Source: Acidobacteriaceae bacterium (GTDB lineage: Bacteria; Acidobacteriota; Terriglobia; Terriglobales; Acidobacteriaceae). From it: 29,281 bases of DNA. A model generated the notes under the pieces. The model was not told the origin of the DNA. It searched no databases and was given only the letters and a program-made list of their open reading frames with translations. Shown here piece after piece: positions 8,106 to 16,225 of the stretch. Every line of letters begins with the position of its first letter. Within the stretch, counting starts at the first letter, position 1. The DNA is taken from NCBI GenBank assembly GCA_030040395.1, contig JASHTU010000362.1:1-29281 (forward strand). The letters run 5' to 3'. The translations under genes and the position numbers were made by a program.

Positions 8106-9029
8106 TTGGCTGAGCTGTCCCATTCCACAGCTTCCGGCGAGACCATCGAAGTGGCCGGAACCGTCGACGCTCTAGAGCCGACCCCAAAGTCCAAGTGGCG
8201 CCACTGGCGCAGCGACGGCAAAGCGCTCATCGCCTACCTGCTGGACAGCGAGGTGCACACTTACGCCTTCAGCGTATCCGCCAACGCCATTCTCTCGTTC
8301 ATCCCATTCGTGGTGCTGCTGTACACGCTGGCGCTGAAGGTCTTTCACTCGCTGGCCATGGTGGATGTGGTGAACGACATGGTCAACTACTTTCTGCCCT
8401 CGTATACCCGGCAGCCCAACTGGCTGGCAACGAACATCGAAGCCGCGGCGGCCCTGTCGTCGCGTCACGGCGTGCAGGCTATTTCGCTGGTCATGATCCT
8501 CATCTCCTGCACCGGCATCTTCCTCCCCCTCGAGGTGGCGCTCAACCAGGCTTGGGGCGTGGCCAAAAGCCGCAACTATCTTTTCAATCAAACCGTCGCC
8601 TTCGGGCTGGCCCTCCTGATGGTGGGCCTGGGGATGGGAAGCATCCTGCTGAACCTGGGGATGCAGCATTTTCTCACCGTGGTCTTTTTCCATCACACCG
8701 ACAACGTACTCTTCAACACCGTGAGCTACGCGTGGCTTGCCACCTCGACCGGCGTGGCGTCGATTTTATTTTTCTTCTCCATTTACTGGATTTTGCCCAA
8801 TCGGAAGGTTCCGTGGCGGCCGGTTCTGCGCACCGCCATCGTAACCGGGATCGTATGGCTGGCAGCGAAGCTGGTCTTCGTCGCCGTGCTGCCGCATCTC
8901 GACCTGAATCTGCTCTATGGCCCGTTTTACGTCTCGGTGGGTCTACTCTTATGGGCGTATGTTTCGGGGCTGATTCTGTTTGCCGGGGCGCAGTTCAGCG
9001 TAGCGAGGCTGGGCGCCGGGAAGAATTGA
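8106..9029 (+). CDS. YihY/BrkB-family inner membrane protein
   Basis: A 307-residue integral membrane protein with about six hydrophobic segments after a soluble N-terminal tail of some 40 residues. The order of conserved features fits the YihY/virulence-factor BrkB family: YAFSVSANAILSFIPF in the first membrane segment, the loop ALNQAWGVAKSR, then IYWILPNRKVPWRPVL and a final segment with LLWAYVSGLILFAGAQF. The family was once called ribonuclease BN, but that activity belongs to a different protein; its transport or envelope role is still unclear. The start is TTG at 8106, supported by GGGGAG 6 nt upstream; no ATG or GTG is positioned as well. Confidence 0.88.
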   Translation: MAELSHSTASGETIEVAGTVDALEPTPKSKWRHWRSDGKALIAYLLDSEVHTYAFSVSANAILSFIPFVVLLYTLALKVFHSLAMVDVVNDMVNYFLPSYTRQPNWLATNIEAAAALSSRHGVQAISLVMILISCTGIFLPLEVALNQAWGVAKSRNYLFNQTVAFGLALLMVGLGMGSILLNLGMQHFLTVVFFHHTDNVLFNTVSYAWLATSTGVASILFFFSIYWILPNRKVPWRPVLRTAIVTGIVWLAAKLVFVAVLPHLDLNLLYGPFYVSVGLLLWAYVSGLILFAGAQFSVARLGAGKN

Positions 9030-9080
9030 CGCTGTTGGTGTTCTACCGCGGTTCGAGGCAGGCTGAAGACGACGGGCAAA

Positions 9081-9647
9081 TCAGGACAGTTGGCCCACGA
9101 ACGGATGGGCCGCGAGGCGGTAAAGCACGTGCCGGCGCAAGGGGTGACCCACGGGCAGCAGGGGGTGGTCGAAGTCGTCGCCGGGGTCGTGCGTCATGCC
9201 GAGTTTGTCCATCACGCGGCGGGAACGCGTGTTTGCGGGAACGGTGAAAGAAACCAACTCTGGCAATTTCAGGTGCTCGAAAGCATAACGAACTACGGCC
9301 CGCCCTCCTTCGGTGGCCAAACCTCGGCCCCAGTATGCCGGAGCCAGCCGCCAGCCGATTTCTACGCAGGGAGTAAATGCGGCTTCAAAGCGCGGAATCG
9401 ATAACCCGATAAAGCCGAGAAACTCGCCGTTGGCGCGCAGCTCCGCCGCCCAGAGTCCGAAGCCGTGGGTGACAAAGTGGGCCTCGATACGGTCAGCGAA
9501 TGCGTCGCTTTCTTCGCGAGTGAGCAGCTTGGGCATAAACTCCATCACCGCCGGGTCGCTGTTGAGCCAGGCAAAGGGTTCGCGATCTGCTGCCGTCCAG
9601 CGGCGGAGCATCATGCGGCCGGTCTCGAGGGAGGCGCTTGGGTGCAT
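9081..9647 (-). CDS. GNAT acetyltransferase, RimJ/RimL-like
   Basis: A 188-residue N-acetyltransferase of the GNAT superfamily. The order is typical: substrate-strand MMLRRWTAADREPFAWLN at the start, ANGEFLGFIGL in the central sheet, the acetyl-CoA loop WRLAPAYWGRGLATEG, then the C-terminal FTVPANTRSRRVMDKLGM. This last motif (N..S..VM.KLGM) is characteristic of RimJ/RimL-type enzymes that acetylate protein N-termini, antibiotics or small amines. The acceptor cannot be told from sequence. The frame stays open upstream to 9914, but the extra 89 residues do not resemble a domain, so I start at ATG 9647; no clear ribosome-binding site is seen. It converges on the YihY-family gene. Confidence 0.85.
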   Translation of the reverse strand: MHPSASLETGRMMLRRWTAADREPFAWLNSDPAVMEFMPKLLTREESDAFADRIEAHFVTHGFGLWAAELRANGEFLGFIGLSIPRFEAAFTPCVEIGWRLAPAYWGRGLATEGGRAVVRYAFEHLKLPELVSFTVPANTRSRRVMDKLGMTHDPGDDFDHPLLPVGHPLRRHVLYRLAAHPFVGQLS

Positions 9648-9842
9648 GGTTTGGGTCAATGCCGCCAAAGTGAAGGCCGGCAAAGTGAGGCGTCCCGAAC
9701 CAATGATGCGTGTTGACGCTGGAGGCCCGTCAAGGTGTCCGGCGTAGACCATGAGCTTCCCTACCCCCAGCCTCTTCATCGCCAGGAAGTAACCCCTTCG
9801 TCTGCAGTAACTTGCGGGACCGACGGGGTTGAAGACGCTAGC

Positions 9843-9950
9843 GCGTTTTCGATCCAAATCTTGCCATTGCGGCATTGTGGGAGGCGGCGTTTCTTTAAGG
9901 AAAGCGCCACTCAACGTCCCGGATTCTGTAAAGAGCAGGATCGAAAACGC
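9843..9950. repeat. 108-bp nested inverted-repeat element
   Basis: GCGTTTTCGATCC (9843-9855) is perfectly complementary to GGATCGAAAACGC (9938-9950), 82 nt apart. A second hairpin lies inside (GGCGTTTC and GAAAGCGCC around TTTAAG, about 9893-9913, with one bulged base). A 13-bp perfect arm pair with an inner hairpin and a total size of about 108 bp resembles a small MITE- or REP-like element. It occupies the gap between norB and the acetyltransferase gene. No other copy was found in the window and its sequence differs from the 115-bp repeat. Confidence 0.6.
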
Positions 9951-9983
9951 TCAAATCCGCACCACGCGATCTGCCGAACCGCG

Positions 9984-11360
9984 CTAATCACCAGGAATGG
10001 CTTCCGGTTCGGTTTCGGGAATGGGTTCTCCGACCGGAAGCGTGCGGGCGAGCCGGAGGAGATCCCAAAGGACCAGCAAAGTGCCGACGAAGAAGACGGA
10101 TCCGGCGACCAGGACGACTTCGTACCAGAGCCGCATATGGCCCTGAGTTTGGAGGTATTCCATGCCCAATACGCGCTGGAAGTAGACCTGGACAATGCCT
10201 GCGATAAGGAGCGCCATGACCATGAAGATCATGCTGAAGTTCATTGAGACGAAGGCGGTAAAACCGACTTTGCTACCGTGCTCGGTGCTTTGACCGCTGA
10301 GTTCGGGCAGGATGATGTACATGAGCGCGATCGCCAGCATGCCATAAGCGCCCCAGAAGGCGAAGTGGCCATGGGACGCGGTAATTTGCGTTCCGTGCGT
10401 CCAGCGATTGATCTGGGGCAAGGTCTGGCCGAACCCCCAGACGCCTGCGCCCATAAAGTGTACAAAGGCGCTGGCGCCGAGCCAGGCCAGACCGAGCGTA
10501 TTCACGGTCCGCAGCGTTCGAGCCCCGAGCATGTGCCGAACCGTATCCACCAGCATCATCAGGATCGGGATGGGCTCGGCAGCGCTGAAGATCGCGCCCC
10601 ACCACAGCCAGTAGCGCGGCGTGCCGATCCAGTAGTAATGGTGACCGGTGCCAATAACACCCGTCAGCAGCACCAGACAGACTTCGGCGAAGACCCATCC
10701 TTCGATGCGCTGGCGCGAAACTCCCGTGACCTTGATCAGCGCCCAGCCCACCAGCGAGGCTGCAATGAGTTCCCAAGCGCCCTCCACCCAGAGATGAATG
10801 ACCCACCACCAGTAGTAATACTGGGTGCTCAGATTGTCCATGAAAGGAATGCCGAACAGGAACATCACCGCGAGCATCACCATCCCGCCGAGAAGGGTCG
10901 CGGTCATGCGGGTCAGCGTGTGGTGGTTCTTGAACATGGTGAGGCCAATGTTGGCAAGAAAGATCAAGGCCGCGACGACGATGGCCAGCTTGACGACCGT
11001 TGGCTGCTCCAGAAACGGCATTCCGAAATTCCACTGGAACAGATAACCGACAATCGCCGCCACTCCGCTGGCCAGCAAGATGCCGAGCTGCACGCGGCCG
11101 AGTTTGGCGCTGTAGATTTCGGTCTTGAGTTCGTCCGCCACCATGTAATAAGTAGCGCCCATGAGAGCCAGAAGCAGCCAGAAAACCAGCAGGTTGATGT
11201 GTATCGCTCGCGAGACGTTGAAGGGGATGATGTTCAGCAGTGGATCATATCCCCAGATGTACTTGGTGATGTTGAGAAGTCCAAATACTACCTGCAGCAG
11301 GAAGAGCAGTAGCGCGGCCACCAGATACTCACGTGCGATTGTCTGCGATTTGTAGCGCAT
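9984..11360 (-). CDS. norB: Nitric oxide reductase catalytic subunit NorB
   Basis: A 458-residue haem-copper-superfamily protein with about 12 membrane helices that reduces two NO to N2O. Expected ligands are present: His54 (AIHINLLVF) and His332 for the low-spin haem b, His330 for haem b3, and His189 (VIHLWVEGAWE), His240 and His241 (GTGHHYYW) for the non-haem iron. Glu193, Glu197 and Glu262 match the conserved glutamates that separate NorB from oxygen-reducing oxidases. It lacks the long N-terminal extension of quinol-dependent qNOR and follows a norC-like gene by 10 nt, so it is the cNOR type. GAGGGAGA before the ATG is a good ribosome-binding site. No norD or norQ is in the window. Confidence 0.95.
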   Translation of the reverse strand: MRYKSQTIAREYLVAALLLFLLQVVFGLLNITKYIWGYDPLLNIIPFNVSRAIHINLLVFWLLLALMGATYYMVADELKTEIYSAKLGRVQLGILLASGVAAIVGYLFQWNFGMPFLEQPTVVKLAIVVAALIFLANIGLTMFKNHHTLTRMTATLLGGMVMLAVMFLFGIPFMDNLSTQYYYWWWVIHLWVEGAWELIAASLVGWALIKVTGVSRQRIEGWVFAEVCLVLLTGVIGTGHHYYWIGTPRYWLWWGAIFSAAEPIPILMMLVDTVRHMLGARTLRTVNTLGLAWLGASAFVHFMGAGVWGFGQTLPQINRWTHGTQITASHGHFAFWGAYGMLAIALMYIILPELSGQSTEHGSKVGFTAFVSMNFSMIFMVMALLIAGIVQVYFQRVLGMEYLQTQGHMRLWYEVVLVAGSVFFVGTLLVLWDLLRLARTLPVGEPIPETEPEAIPGD

Positions 11361-11370
11361 CGGGTCTCCC

Positions 11371-12048
11371 TCACTTCAGGCTAACGAGGTAGTCTGCCAG
11401 TTGCTGTTTATCGCCGGTGGCAAGCTGTCCGAAACTGGGCATGATGGACTGCACATTGTTACGGCGCGGATCGTCGAGCTGCTGAAGGATCCAGGCCTTA
11501 CTCCGCCGGCTACCAACGTGGGTGAGATCCGGCGCGAGGGCGCCCCCGCTGCCCTGCATCGAGTGGCAGGCGTTGCACCCCTGGGCGAGATAGACTTTGC
11601 TGCCCGCGAGCTCTGCGCTGGCCGCGCCCTGTGCGGGAGCCATGCCCTCGGGCGCCGGGGGCCAGCCATTCGTATCGATGCGGCTCACCCAGCCGAGGTA
11701 CGCCACAAGGGAGTCAATTTGGGCTCCGGAAAGGTGGTAGTTGGGCATCTGTCTCCCGGCCGGATACATGGCGGCAGGGTTTTGAAGGAATTTCCGTAGC
11801 CATGGCTCTCCTCGCTGGGCAAAGGACTTGGTCACATCGGGGGCGTAATAGGCGCCGATGCCCAGAATGGTGTGGCAGTCATTGCAGTCGTAGTGCTGCC
11901 ACAGCCGCTTACCCTCGACTACCTGCGCCGAGAGTTGATCGGCATGCGTTCTCGCTGACATGCGATGGAGCGAATCCACCGTCATGCCAAGAAATGCAAA
12001 CGCGCTGAACAGGGTCGCAATCCAGAGAATCTTGTGGGTCCGAGGCAT
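11371..12048 (-). CDS. norC: NorC-like two-haem cytochrome c subunit
   Basis: A 225-residue membrane-anchored cytochrome c. One N-terminal helix (ILWIATLFSAFAFLGM) anchors it. The first haem domain is NorC-like: CNDCH (Cys55, Cys58, His59) followed by ILGIGAYYAPDVT and a likely Met101 ligand. After a Pro/Ala-rich linker (about 128-147) comes a second class I cytochrome domain with CNACH (Cys158, Cys161, His162), PDLTHVG and Met203 in IMPSF. Ordinary NorC has about 150 residues and one haem, so the second domain is an addition that may take the place of a soluble donor. It should pass electrons to NorB, encoded 10 nt downstream. The start lacks a clear Shine-Dalgarno sequence. Confidence 0.9.
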   Translation of the reverse strand: MPRTHKILWIATLFSAFAFLGMTVDSLHRMSARTHADQLSAQVVEGKRLWQHYDCNDCHTILGIGAYYAPDVTKSFAQRGEPWLRKFLQNPAAMYPAGRQMPNYHLSGAQIDSLVAYLGWVSRIDTNGWPPAPEGMAPAQGAASAELAGSKVYLAQGCNACHSMQGSGGALAPDLTHVGSRRSKAWILQQLDDPRRNNVQSIMPSFGQLATGDKQQLADYLVSLK

Positions 12049-12084
12049 GACAATGCTTATGGATGGTGGGGCACGTTCATGTCG

Positions 12085-12098
12085 GTGACAGAAATCAC
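12085..12098. promoter_or_regulatory. CRP/FNR-family dyad upstream of norCB
   Basis: GTGA-N6-TCAC at 12085-12098 is a perfect 4+4 dyad with the spacing used by CRP/FNR-family regulators. Its centre lies about 43 bp upstream of the norC start codon; a CATAAG-like -10 sits between. NO-reductase genes are commonly controlled by FNR-family sensors such as NNR or DNR, though those prefer TTGA half-sites. The identity of the regulator is unknown. Confidence 0.4.
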
Positions 12099-12285
12099 TG
12101 TAAAGAGTTCACACCCATCGGCGGCCTCCGCTCCCGGTCGCGAGCCGTGCGTCTCAGCATGGCCGGGTGACATCGGGCGAGATGGACTGGCCCAGTGGCG
12201 GAAGAGCGGGCGGACGGGGTGGTTTGACGGGCCGTGGCGGGGGCAATAGCTTGGAGGAGAAGCAAAGGGAGCGGTCAGGCCCGGA

Positions 12286-12399
12286 GCACTTCTCCTTCAC
12301 ATGTAGCCTTTGCAACTGCAATCGAAGGTGGCGATTCTTTGATGGAATCCACCCTTGAGCTTCCGGCTTCGGTGAACAGCAAAAGGAGAAGTGCTATAG
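12286..12399. repeat. Dispersed 115-bp structured repeat, copy 2
   Basis: The ends are perfect 12-bp inverted repeats, GCACTTCTCCTT (12286-12297) and AAGGAGAAGTGC (12383-12394), followed by TATAG. A central hairpin pairs GGTGG with CCACC and GATTC with GAATC (about 12325-12355). The sequence aligns along its full length with copy 3 and over the right two thirds with copy 1. It lies in the 396-bp gap between the divergent norC and glmU genes, ending 46 bp before glmU, and otherwise that gap holds only the regulatory dyad near norC. Confidence 0.88.
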
Positions 12400-12444
12400 C
12401 GGTCCGCGCGCGGGCAAAAGCGCGGCCGCCAAGGAGAGAGTGGA

Positions 12445-13872
12445 GTGAGCGAAGAAGGACAAGGCGAGGCGGCGCCGCGAGGGCTTGCCGTCGTGATTCT
12501 GGCCGCCGGGAAGGGCACGCGCCTCAAATCCGAACGCCCCAAAGTGCTGCATGCGATTGGCGGTAAGCCGCTCGTGGCGCACGTGATCGCGGCGGCCAGC
12601 CGGATGGTTTCGCCGCGCGATATTTACGTTGTCGTGGGGCACGAGGCTGAACGGGTGCGCGGCGCCCTTCAGGCAACCGGCGTGCGCTTTGTGGAGCAGG
12701 CCGACCAGCGCGGCACCGGGCACGCACTGCAATGCGCGCGGCAGGCGATTGAAGGCTACGAGAACGTGGTCGTTCTTTCCGGGGATGTGCCGCTGATCCG
12801 GCCGGAGACGATCGAGCGCCTGTGGCGCTTGCACGAGGCTGAGCGGACCGCCATGACGCTCTTGAGCGCGCGACCCCAAGATCCCACGGGCTACGGGCGC
12901 GTGGTGCGCAAAGCTCCTGGAGAGCCGGACGTGGAAGCCATCGTGGAGCAGAATTCGCTGGCGCCGGGACAAGAGAAGGTGGGCGAAATCAACGCCGGTA
13001 TTTACGCCTTCCGCGTGGCTCCGCTGCTAGCGCACGTGGATGAGCTAAAAAATGAAAACCCGCACGGCGAGTTCTACCTCACGGACATGGCCGCAATTCT
13101 GCGCGGCGCGGGCGAACGCGTGGTGGCCGTGGAGGCGCCCGACGCCGCCGAGGTGCTGGGCGCCAACACCATCGTTGAACTGGTGGCCCTGGACGCTCGT
13201 TTGCGCGCCGAGACGGCGGCGCGGCTGATGGCGGAGGGGGTGACGATTTTTCGCCCGGAAAGTTGCGTCATCGACGCCGAAGTCGAGATCGCACCTGACA
13301 CCGTCATCGAACCTTTTGTGCAATTGCTGGGCGCAACCCGCATTGGCTCGGGCTGCACCATCCGCTCCTTCACGGTGATCGAGAACTGCACGCTGGGCGA
13401 CGGCGTGCTGGTGCAACCCGGGTGCATGTTGGAAGCCAGCAGCGCAGGCGACGGAGCGCGTATTGGCCCGTTTACGCACTTCCGCCCCGGCGCGGAGATC
13501 GGGCCCGAGGCGCACGTGGGCAATTTCGTGGAGATCAAGAAGGCGCGGCTGGGCAAAGGAGCCAAGGCCAACCATCTTACCTATCTTGGCGATGCCGAGA
13601 TCGGCGAGGGCGCAAACATCGGCGCCGGGACGATCACCTGCAATTACGACGGCGCAAACAAGTACATGACCCGGATCGGCAAAGGCGTGTTTGTGGGCAG
13701 CGACGCGACGCTGGTGGCGCCGGTCCGCATTGAAGATGGGGCGTACATCGGCGCCGGGTCCTGCATCACCAGGGACGTACCCGCCGACGCGTTGGCGGTT
13801 GGCCGCGCCCGCCAAGTGACCAAAGCGGGCTGGGCAGCGGCGCGCCGGGCGCGGCGCAGTAAAAAAGAATAG
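12445..13872 (+). CDS. glmU: Bifunctional GlmU (GlcNAc-1-P uridyltransferase / GlcN-1-P acetyltransferase)
   Basis: A 475-residue cytoplasmic enzyme making UDP-N-acetylglucosamine for peptidoglycan and lipopolysaccharide. The N-terminal nucleotidyltransferase domain has LAAGKGTRLKSERPKVLH (about residues 19-36), QRGTGHALQ for uridine binding and SGDVPLI with the metal-binding aspartate. GEFYLTDMAAIL completes this domain. From about residue 255 hexapeptide repeats form the left-handed beta-helix acetyltransferase (IGSGCTIRSF, HVGNFVEIKKARLG, GAGTITCNYDG, VGSDATLVAPV). Length is close to the usual 456. The start is GTG at 12445 with AAGGAG 8 nt upstream. Repeat copy 2 lies just in front, so the promoter is inside or beyond the repeat. 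Confidence 0.97.
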   Translation: MSEEGQGEAAPRGLAVVILAAGKGTRLKSERPKVLHAIGGKPLVAHVIAAASRMVSPRDIYVVVGHEAERVRGALQATGVRFVEQADQRGTGHALQCARQAIEGYENVVVLSGDVPLIRPETIERLWRLHEAERTAMTLLSARPQDPTGYGRVVRKAPGEPDVEAIVEQNSLAPGQEKVGEINAGIYAFRVAPLLAHVDELKNENPHGEFYLTDMAAILRGAGERVVAVEAPDAAEVLGANTIVELVALDARLRAETAARLMAEGVTIFRPESCVIDAEVEIAPDTVIEPFVQLLGATRIGSGCTIRSFTVIENCTLGDGVLVQPGCMLEASSAGDGARIGPFTHFRPGAEIGPEAHVGNFVEIKKARLGKGAKANHLTYLGDAEIGEGANIGAGTITCNYDGANKYMTRIGKGVFVGSDATLVAPVRIEDGAYIGAGSCITRDVPADALAVGRARQVTKAGWAAARRARRSKKE

Positions 13873-14112
13873 GGCCGGTTAACACAACCTGGGATGGCGG
13901 CGTGATATGGCAATCTACCTTTGCGCCTTTCGAGACCTCACGAGCGAGATCACCCAGGGAAACTCCCAGGTTTGGGGTATTGCGCGGCCCCGTTGGTGGG
14001 ATAGTTTCCAAAAGCCGATTGCAAATACAATTCCGGAATGATGTAATCGGAAACAGCATCCCCTCCACGGGATCCCCGCGGTAGAGAGGGGTCGACTGCG
14101 ATGACGCGATAA

Positions 14113-15297
14113 ATGGGGGAAATCGGGTTGGCAGTGGAAAGTATCGGACCTGAAACAATCATAGAATCGGAACCCCGGCGAAAAAACGAGGCGGCTTCTT
14201 CCGACAGAAAAATGCGCAAGACTGCCCGCATCCTGGTGGTGGACGACGAACCGCATGTGCGCTCGATGATGGGTTCCGCGCTGGAGCGGCACGGTTACGA
14301 CGTTACCCTGACCGCCAGTGGCCGCGAAGCCCTCGACGCCCTCAGTCGCAATACGTTCGATCTGGTTCTCACCGACATTGTGATGCAGGACATCGACGGC
14401 ATTTCGCTGCTCGAACGCATCCCCGAGCAGCAGCCCAACCTTCCCGTGGTCATGGTGACGGCCATCCATGACATTGGCGTGGCCATCGACTCCATGCGCC
14501 GCGGCGCTTACGACTACCTGCTCAAACCCTTCGAGAGCGCGCACCTTCTGGGCACCGTGGAGCGCGCCCTCGAACATCGCAACGTGCTCGAGGAGAGCCA
14601 TAACTACCAGCAGAGCCTGGAGCAGATGGTGCGGGCGCGCACGGAGATGCTGCGCCACGCCATGGAAGATCTCGAGCACTCCTACGACGTGACGCTGGAG
14701 GCCCTGGGCGACGCGCTCGACCTCAAGGACTCGGAAACCGAGGGCCACTCCAAGCGCGTCACCGCTTACACCATTGCGCTGGCGCGGGCCATGGACATCG
14801 CTCCGGCGGAGATCAAGGTGATTGCCCGCGGCGCCTTTCTTCACGACATCGGCAAGATGGCGATACCCGATGAAATTCTGCGCAAGCCGGGCAAGCTGTC
14901 GACGGAAGAGCAGGAACTGATGCGGGAGCATTGCACGCGCGGCTACCACATGTTGCGCAAGATCCCCTTCCTGGCCGGGGCCGCGGAAATCGTGTTTTGC
15001 CACCAGGAGCACTACGACGGCCGCGGCTACCCCAACGGCCTGCGGGGCCGCGAAATTCCCATTGGGGCGCGCATCTTCGCCATTGCCGACACGCTGGACG
15101 CCATTACCAGCGACCGGCCCTACCGCAAATCGCGCAGCTTCGACGCCGCGCGGGAAGAGATTCTGCGCTGCTCGGGAGCCCAATTCGATCCCGCGGTGGT
15201 GGAAGTCTTCCTGAAGATTCCCAACGAGCTTTGGCAGGAGTTGCGTTCGGAGATCAGCGGCCAGAACAAGCGCTTCTCCAACTTCGACGTTACGTGA
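14113..15297 (+). CDS. Response regulator with HD-GYP phosphodiesterase domain
   Basis: A 394-residue two-domain regulator. The receiver domain (about residues 38-155) has the acidic pair Asp44/Asp45, phospho-acceptor Asp88 in LTDIVM, Thr116 and Lys138 in LLKPF. A helical linker follows (about 155-195). The HD-GYP domain carries HDIGK (His244, Asp245) and YDGRGYP (GYP at 305-307), the signature of c-di-GMP phosphodiesterases that linearise c-di-GMP; both metal-binding and GYP motifs look intact. No histidine kinase gene is adjacent, so its partner is unknown. The start is uncertain: ATG 14113 gives a 33-residue charged lead, while ATG 14212 (MRKTARILVVDDE) starts where receiver domains usually do; neither has a clear Shine-Dalgarno sequence. 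The 240-bp gap before it holds no gene. Confidence 0.92.
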   Translation: MGEIGLAVESIGPETIIESEPRRKNEAASSDRKMRKTARILVVDDEPHVRSMMGSALERHGYDVTLTASGREALDALSRNTFDLVLTDIVMQDIDGISLLERIPEQQPNLPVVMVTAIHDIGVAIDSMRRGAYDYLLKPFESAHLLGTVERALEHRNVLEESHNYQQSLEQMVRARTEMLRHAMEDLEHSYDVTLEALGDALDLKDSETEGHSKRVTAYTIALARAMDIAPAEIKVIARGAFLHDIGKMAIPDEILRKPGKLSTEEQELMREHCTRGYHMLRKIPFLAGAAEIVFCHQEHYDGRGYPNGLRGREIPIGARIFAIADTLDAITSDRPYRKSRSFDAAREEILRCSGAQFDPAVVEVFLKIPNELWQELRSEISGQNKRFSNFDVT

Positions 15298-15454
15298 TCC
15301 GGCAAGCTGTCTTAAAGCGGTTTCGTTTCAGTCCAGTTTTTCGCCTGAGTGAAAGCGGCGCTCGCCTCAGGAAAGAGCCACTTTGCGTTTTCCTTATCGG
15401 CGTGGCTGCGCGCATCGCGCCGCGCCGCGAGGTCGCCGTCAACCAGCGCTTTTG

Positions 15455-15569
15455 CGGCGCTTCTCCTTCAAATGTAGCCCTTGCAATTTCAATCGAAGGT
15501 GGCGATCCTTTGAAGGAATCGCCCCTTGAGTTCCCTGCTTCGGTGTACAGCAGGAGGAGAAGCGCTATA
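15455..15569. repeat. Dispersed 115-bp structured repeat, copy 3
   Basis: Terminal arms GCGCTTCTCCTT (15455-15466) and GAGGAGAAGCGC (15554-15565) pair at 11 of 12 positions, followed by TATAA. The third arm base differs from copy 2 (G instead of A), and its partner in the other arm changes in step (C instead of T), so pairing is kept. The central hairpin GGCGAT/ATCGCC around CCTTTGAAGG is longer than in copy 2. It lies in the 343-bp gap between the HD-GYP gene and the CYTH gene; the rest of that gap shows no gene. Confidence 0.88.
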
Positions 15570-15621
15570 AGCCGCGATGGGCAAGCCTCCAAACCGTCCG
15601 CAGCCGGCGCCTCAGGCCTCT

Positions 15622-15627
15622 TATACT
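15622..15627 (+). promoter_or_regulatory. Candidate -10 box of CYTH gene
   Basis: TATACT lies 13 nt before the ATG at 15641. Transcription from it would start within a few bases of the start codon, fitting a leaderless or near-leaderless mRNA; no ribosome-binding site is seen there. No good -35 hexamer is apparent. Confidence 0.35.
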
Positions 15628-15640
15628 GAACTCAAGCGCG

Positions 15641-16225
15641 ATGGCTGTGGAGACCGAGATCAAATTCCCCGTTGGCGATCTGGCCGCACTCAACCAGCGG
15701 CTTGAGGCCGCCGGTTTCCGCCTTCAGACGCCGCGCGCCTTCGAGAGCAACGTCCTCTACGACACGCCTGACCGGAAGATGCGCGCGCGGACGGAGATTC
15801 TGCGCATCCGCAGCTACGCCGGCCGCTGGACGGTGACCCACAAGCGCCTGCCTACTGTGGGGCCCGGCGAAGACCGGCACAAGCACCGCATCGAGACGGA
15901 AACCGAAGTCGCCGACGGCGAAGCGCTGGCCGAGATCTTTGTTGCGCTGGGCCTGATCGCGGCCTTCCGCTACGAAAAATGGCGCACCGAGTGGACGGAC
16001 GGGGAGGGTCACTGCGTGGTGGACGAAACGCCCATCGGCGACTACGCGGAGCTCGAAGGCATCGCGGAGTGGATCGATCGCGTCGCGCCGCGCCTCGGCG
16101 TGAGTCGCTCGGAATACGTGACGCTGAGCTACGGCCGGCTGTTCGACCAATGGCGCGAAGAGAATCATTCTTCCGCCCAGCACCTGACATTCGACGCTGT
16201 GACGCCCGCCAACAAAGCAAAATAG
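15641..16225 (+). CDS. CYTH-domain phosphohydrolase / class IV adenylyl cyclase-like
   Basis: A 194-residue CYTH-domain protein. The signature ExExK is at the N-terminus (Glu4, Glu6, Lys8 in VETEIKF). Further charged strands of the tunnel fold follow: LRIRSYAGRWTVTHKR, RIETETEV, FRYEKWRTEW and CVVDETPIGDYAELEG. Family members bind triphosphates with divalent metals and include CyaB-type adenylyl cyclase, thiamine triphosphatase and inorganic triphosphatase; the branch with this spacing is usually annotated class IV adenylate cyclase, but the substrate cannot be fixed from sequence. It stands alone, convergent with the SLOG fusion gene, with a 145-bp gap between them. Confidence 0.88.
   Translation: MAVETEIKFPVGDLAALNQRLEAAGFRLQTPRAFESNVLYDTPDRKMRARTEILRIRSYAGRWTVTHKRLPTVGPGEDRHKHRIETETEVADGEALAEIFVALGLIAAFRYEKWRTEWTDGEGHCVVDETPIGDYAELEGIAEWIDRVAPRLGVSRSEYVTLSYGRLFDQWREENHSSAQHLTFDAVTPANKAK

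Noticed and set aside
8106..9029. Ribonuclease BN annotation for the YihY-family protein
   Set aside because: The old RNase BN label for this membrane family was a misassignment; the protein has no nuclease motif.
9984..11360. cbb3-type cytochrome oxidase subunit I
   Set aside because: The conserved NorB glutamates near the non-haem iron site and the adjacent NorC-like gene point to NO reductase.
13886..13972. 9-bp inverted repeat AACCTGGGA/TCCCAGGTT after glmU
   Set aside because: Arms are 69 nt apart, short, and lack a T-run; chance is likely at this length.
13915..15183. A 422-codon minus-strand open frame
   Set aside because: Antisense to the receiver/HD-GYP gene, whose motifs are complete; the antisense product has a His/Val/Gly-rich composition and no domain.
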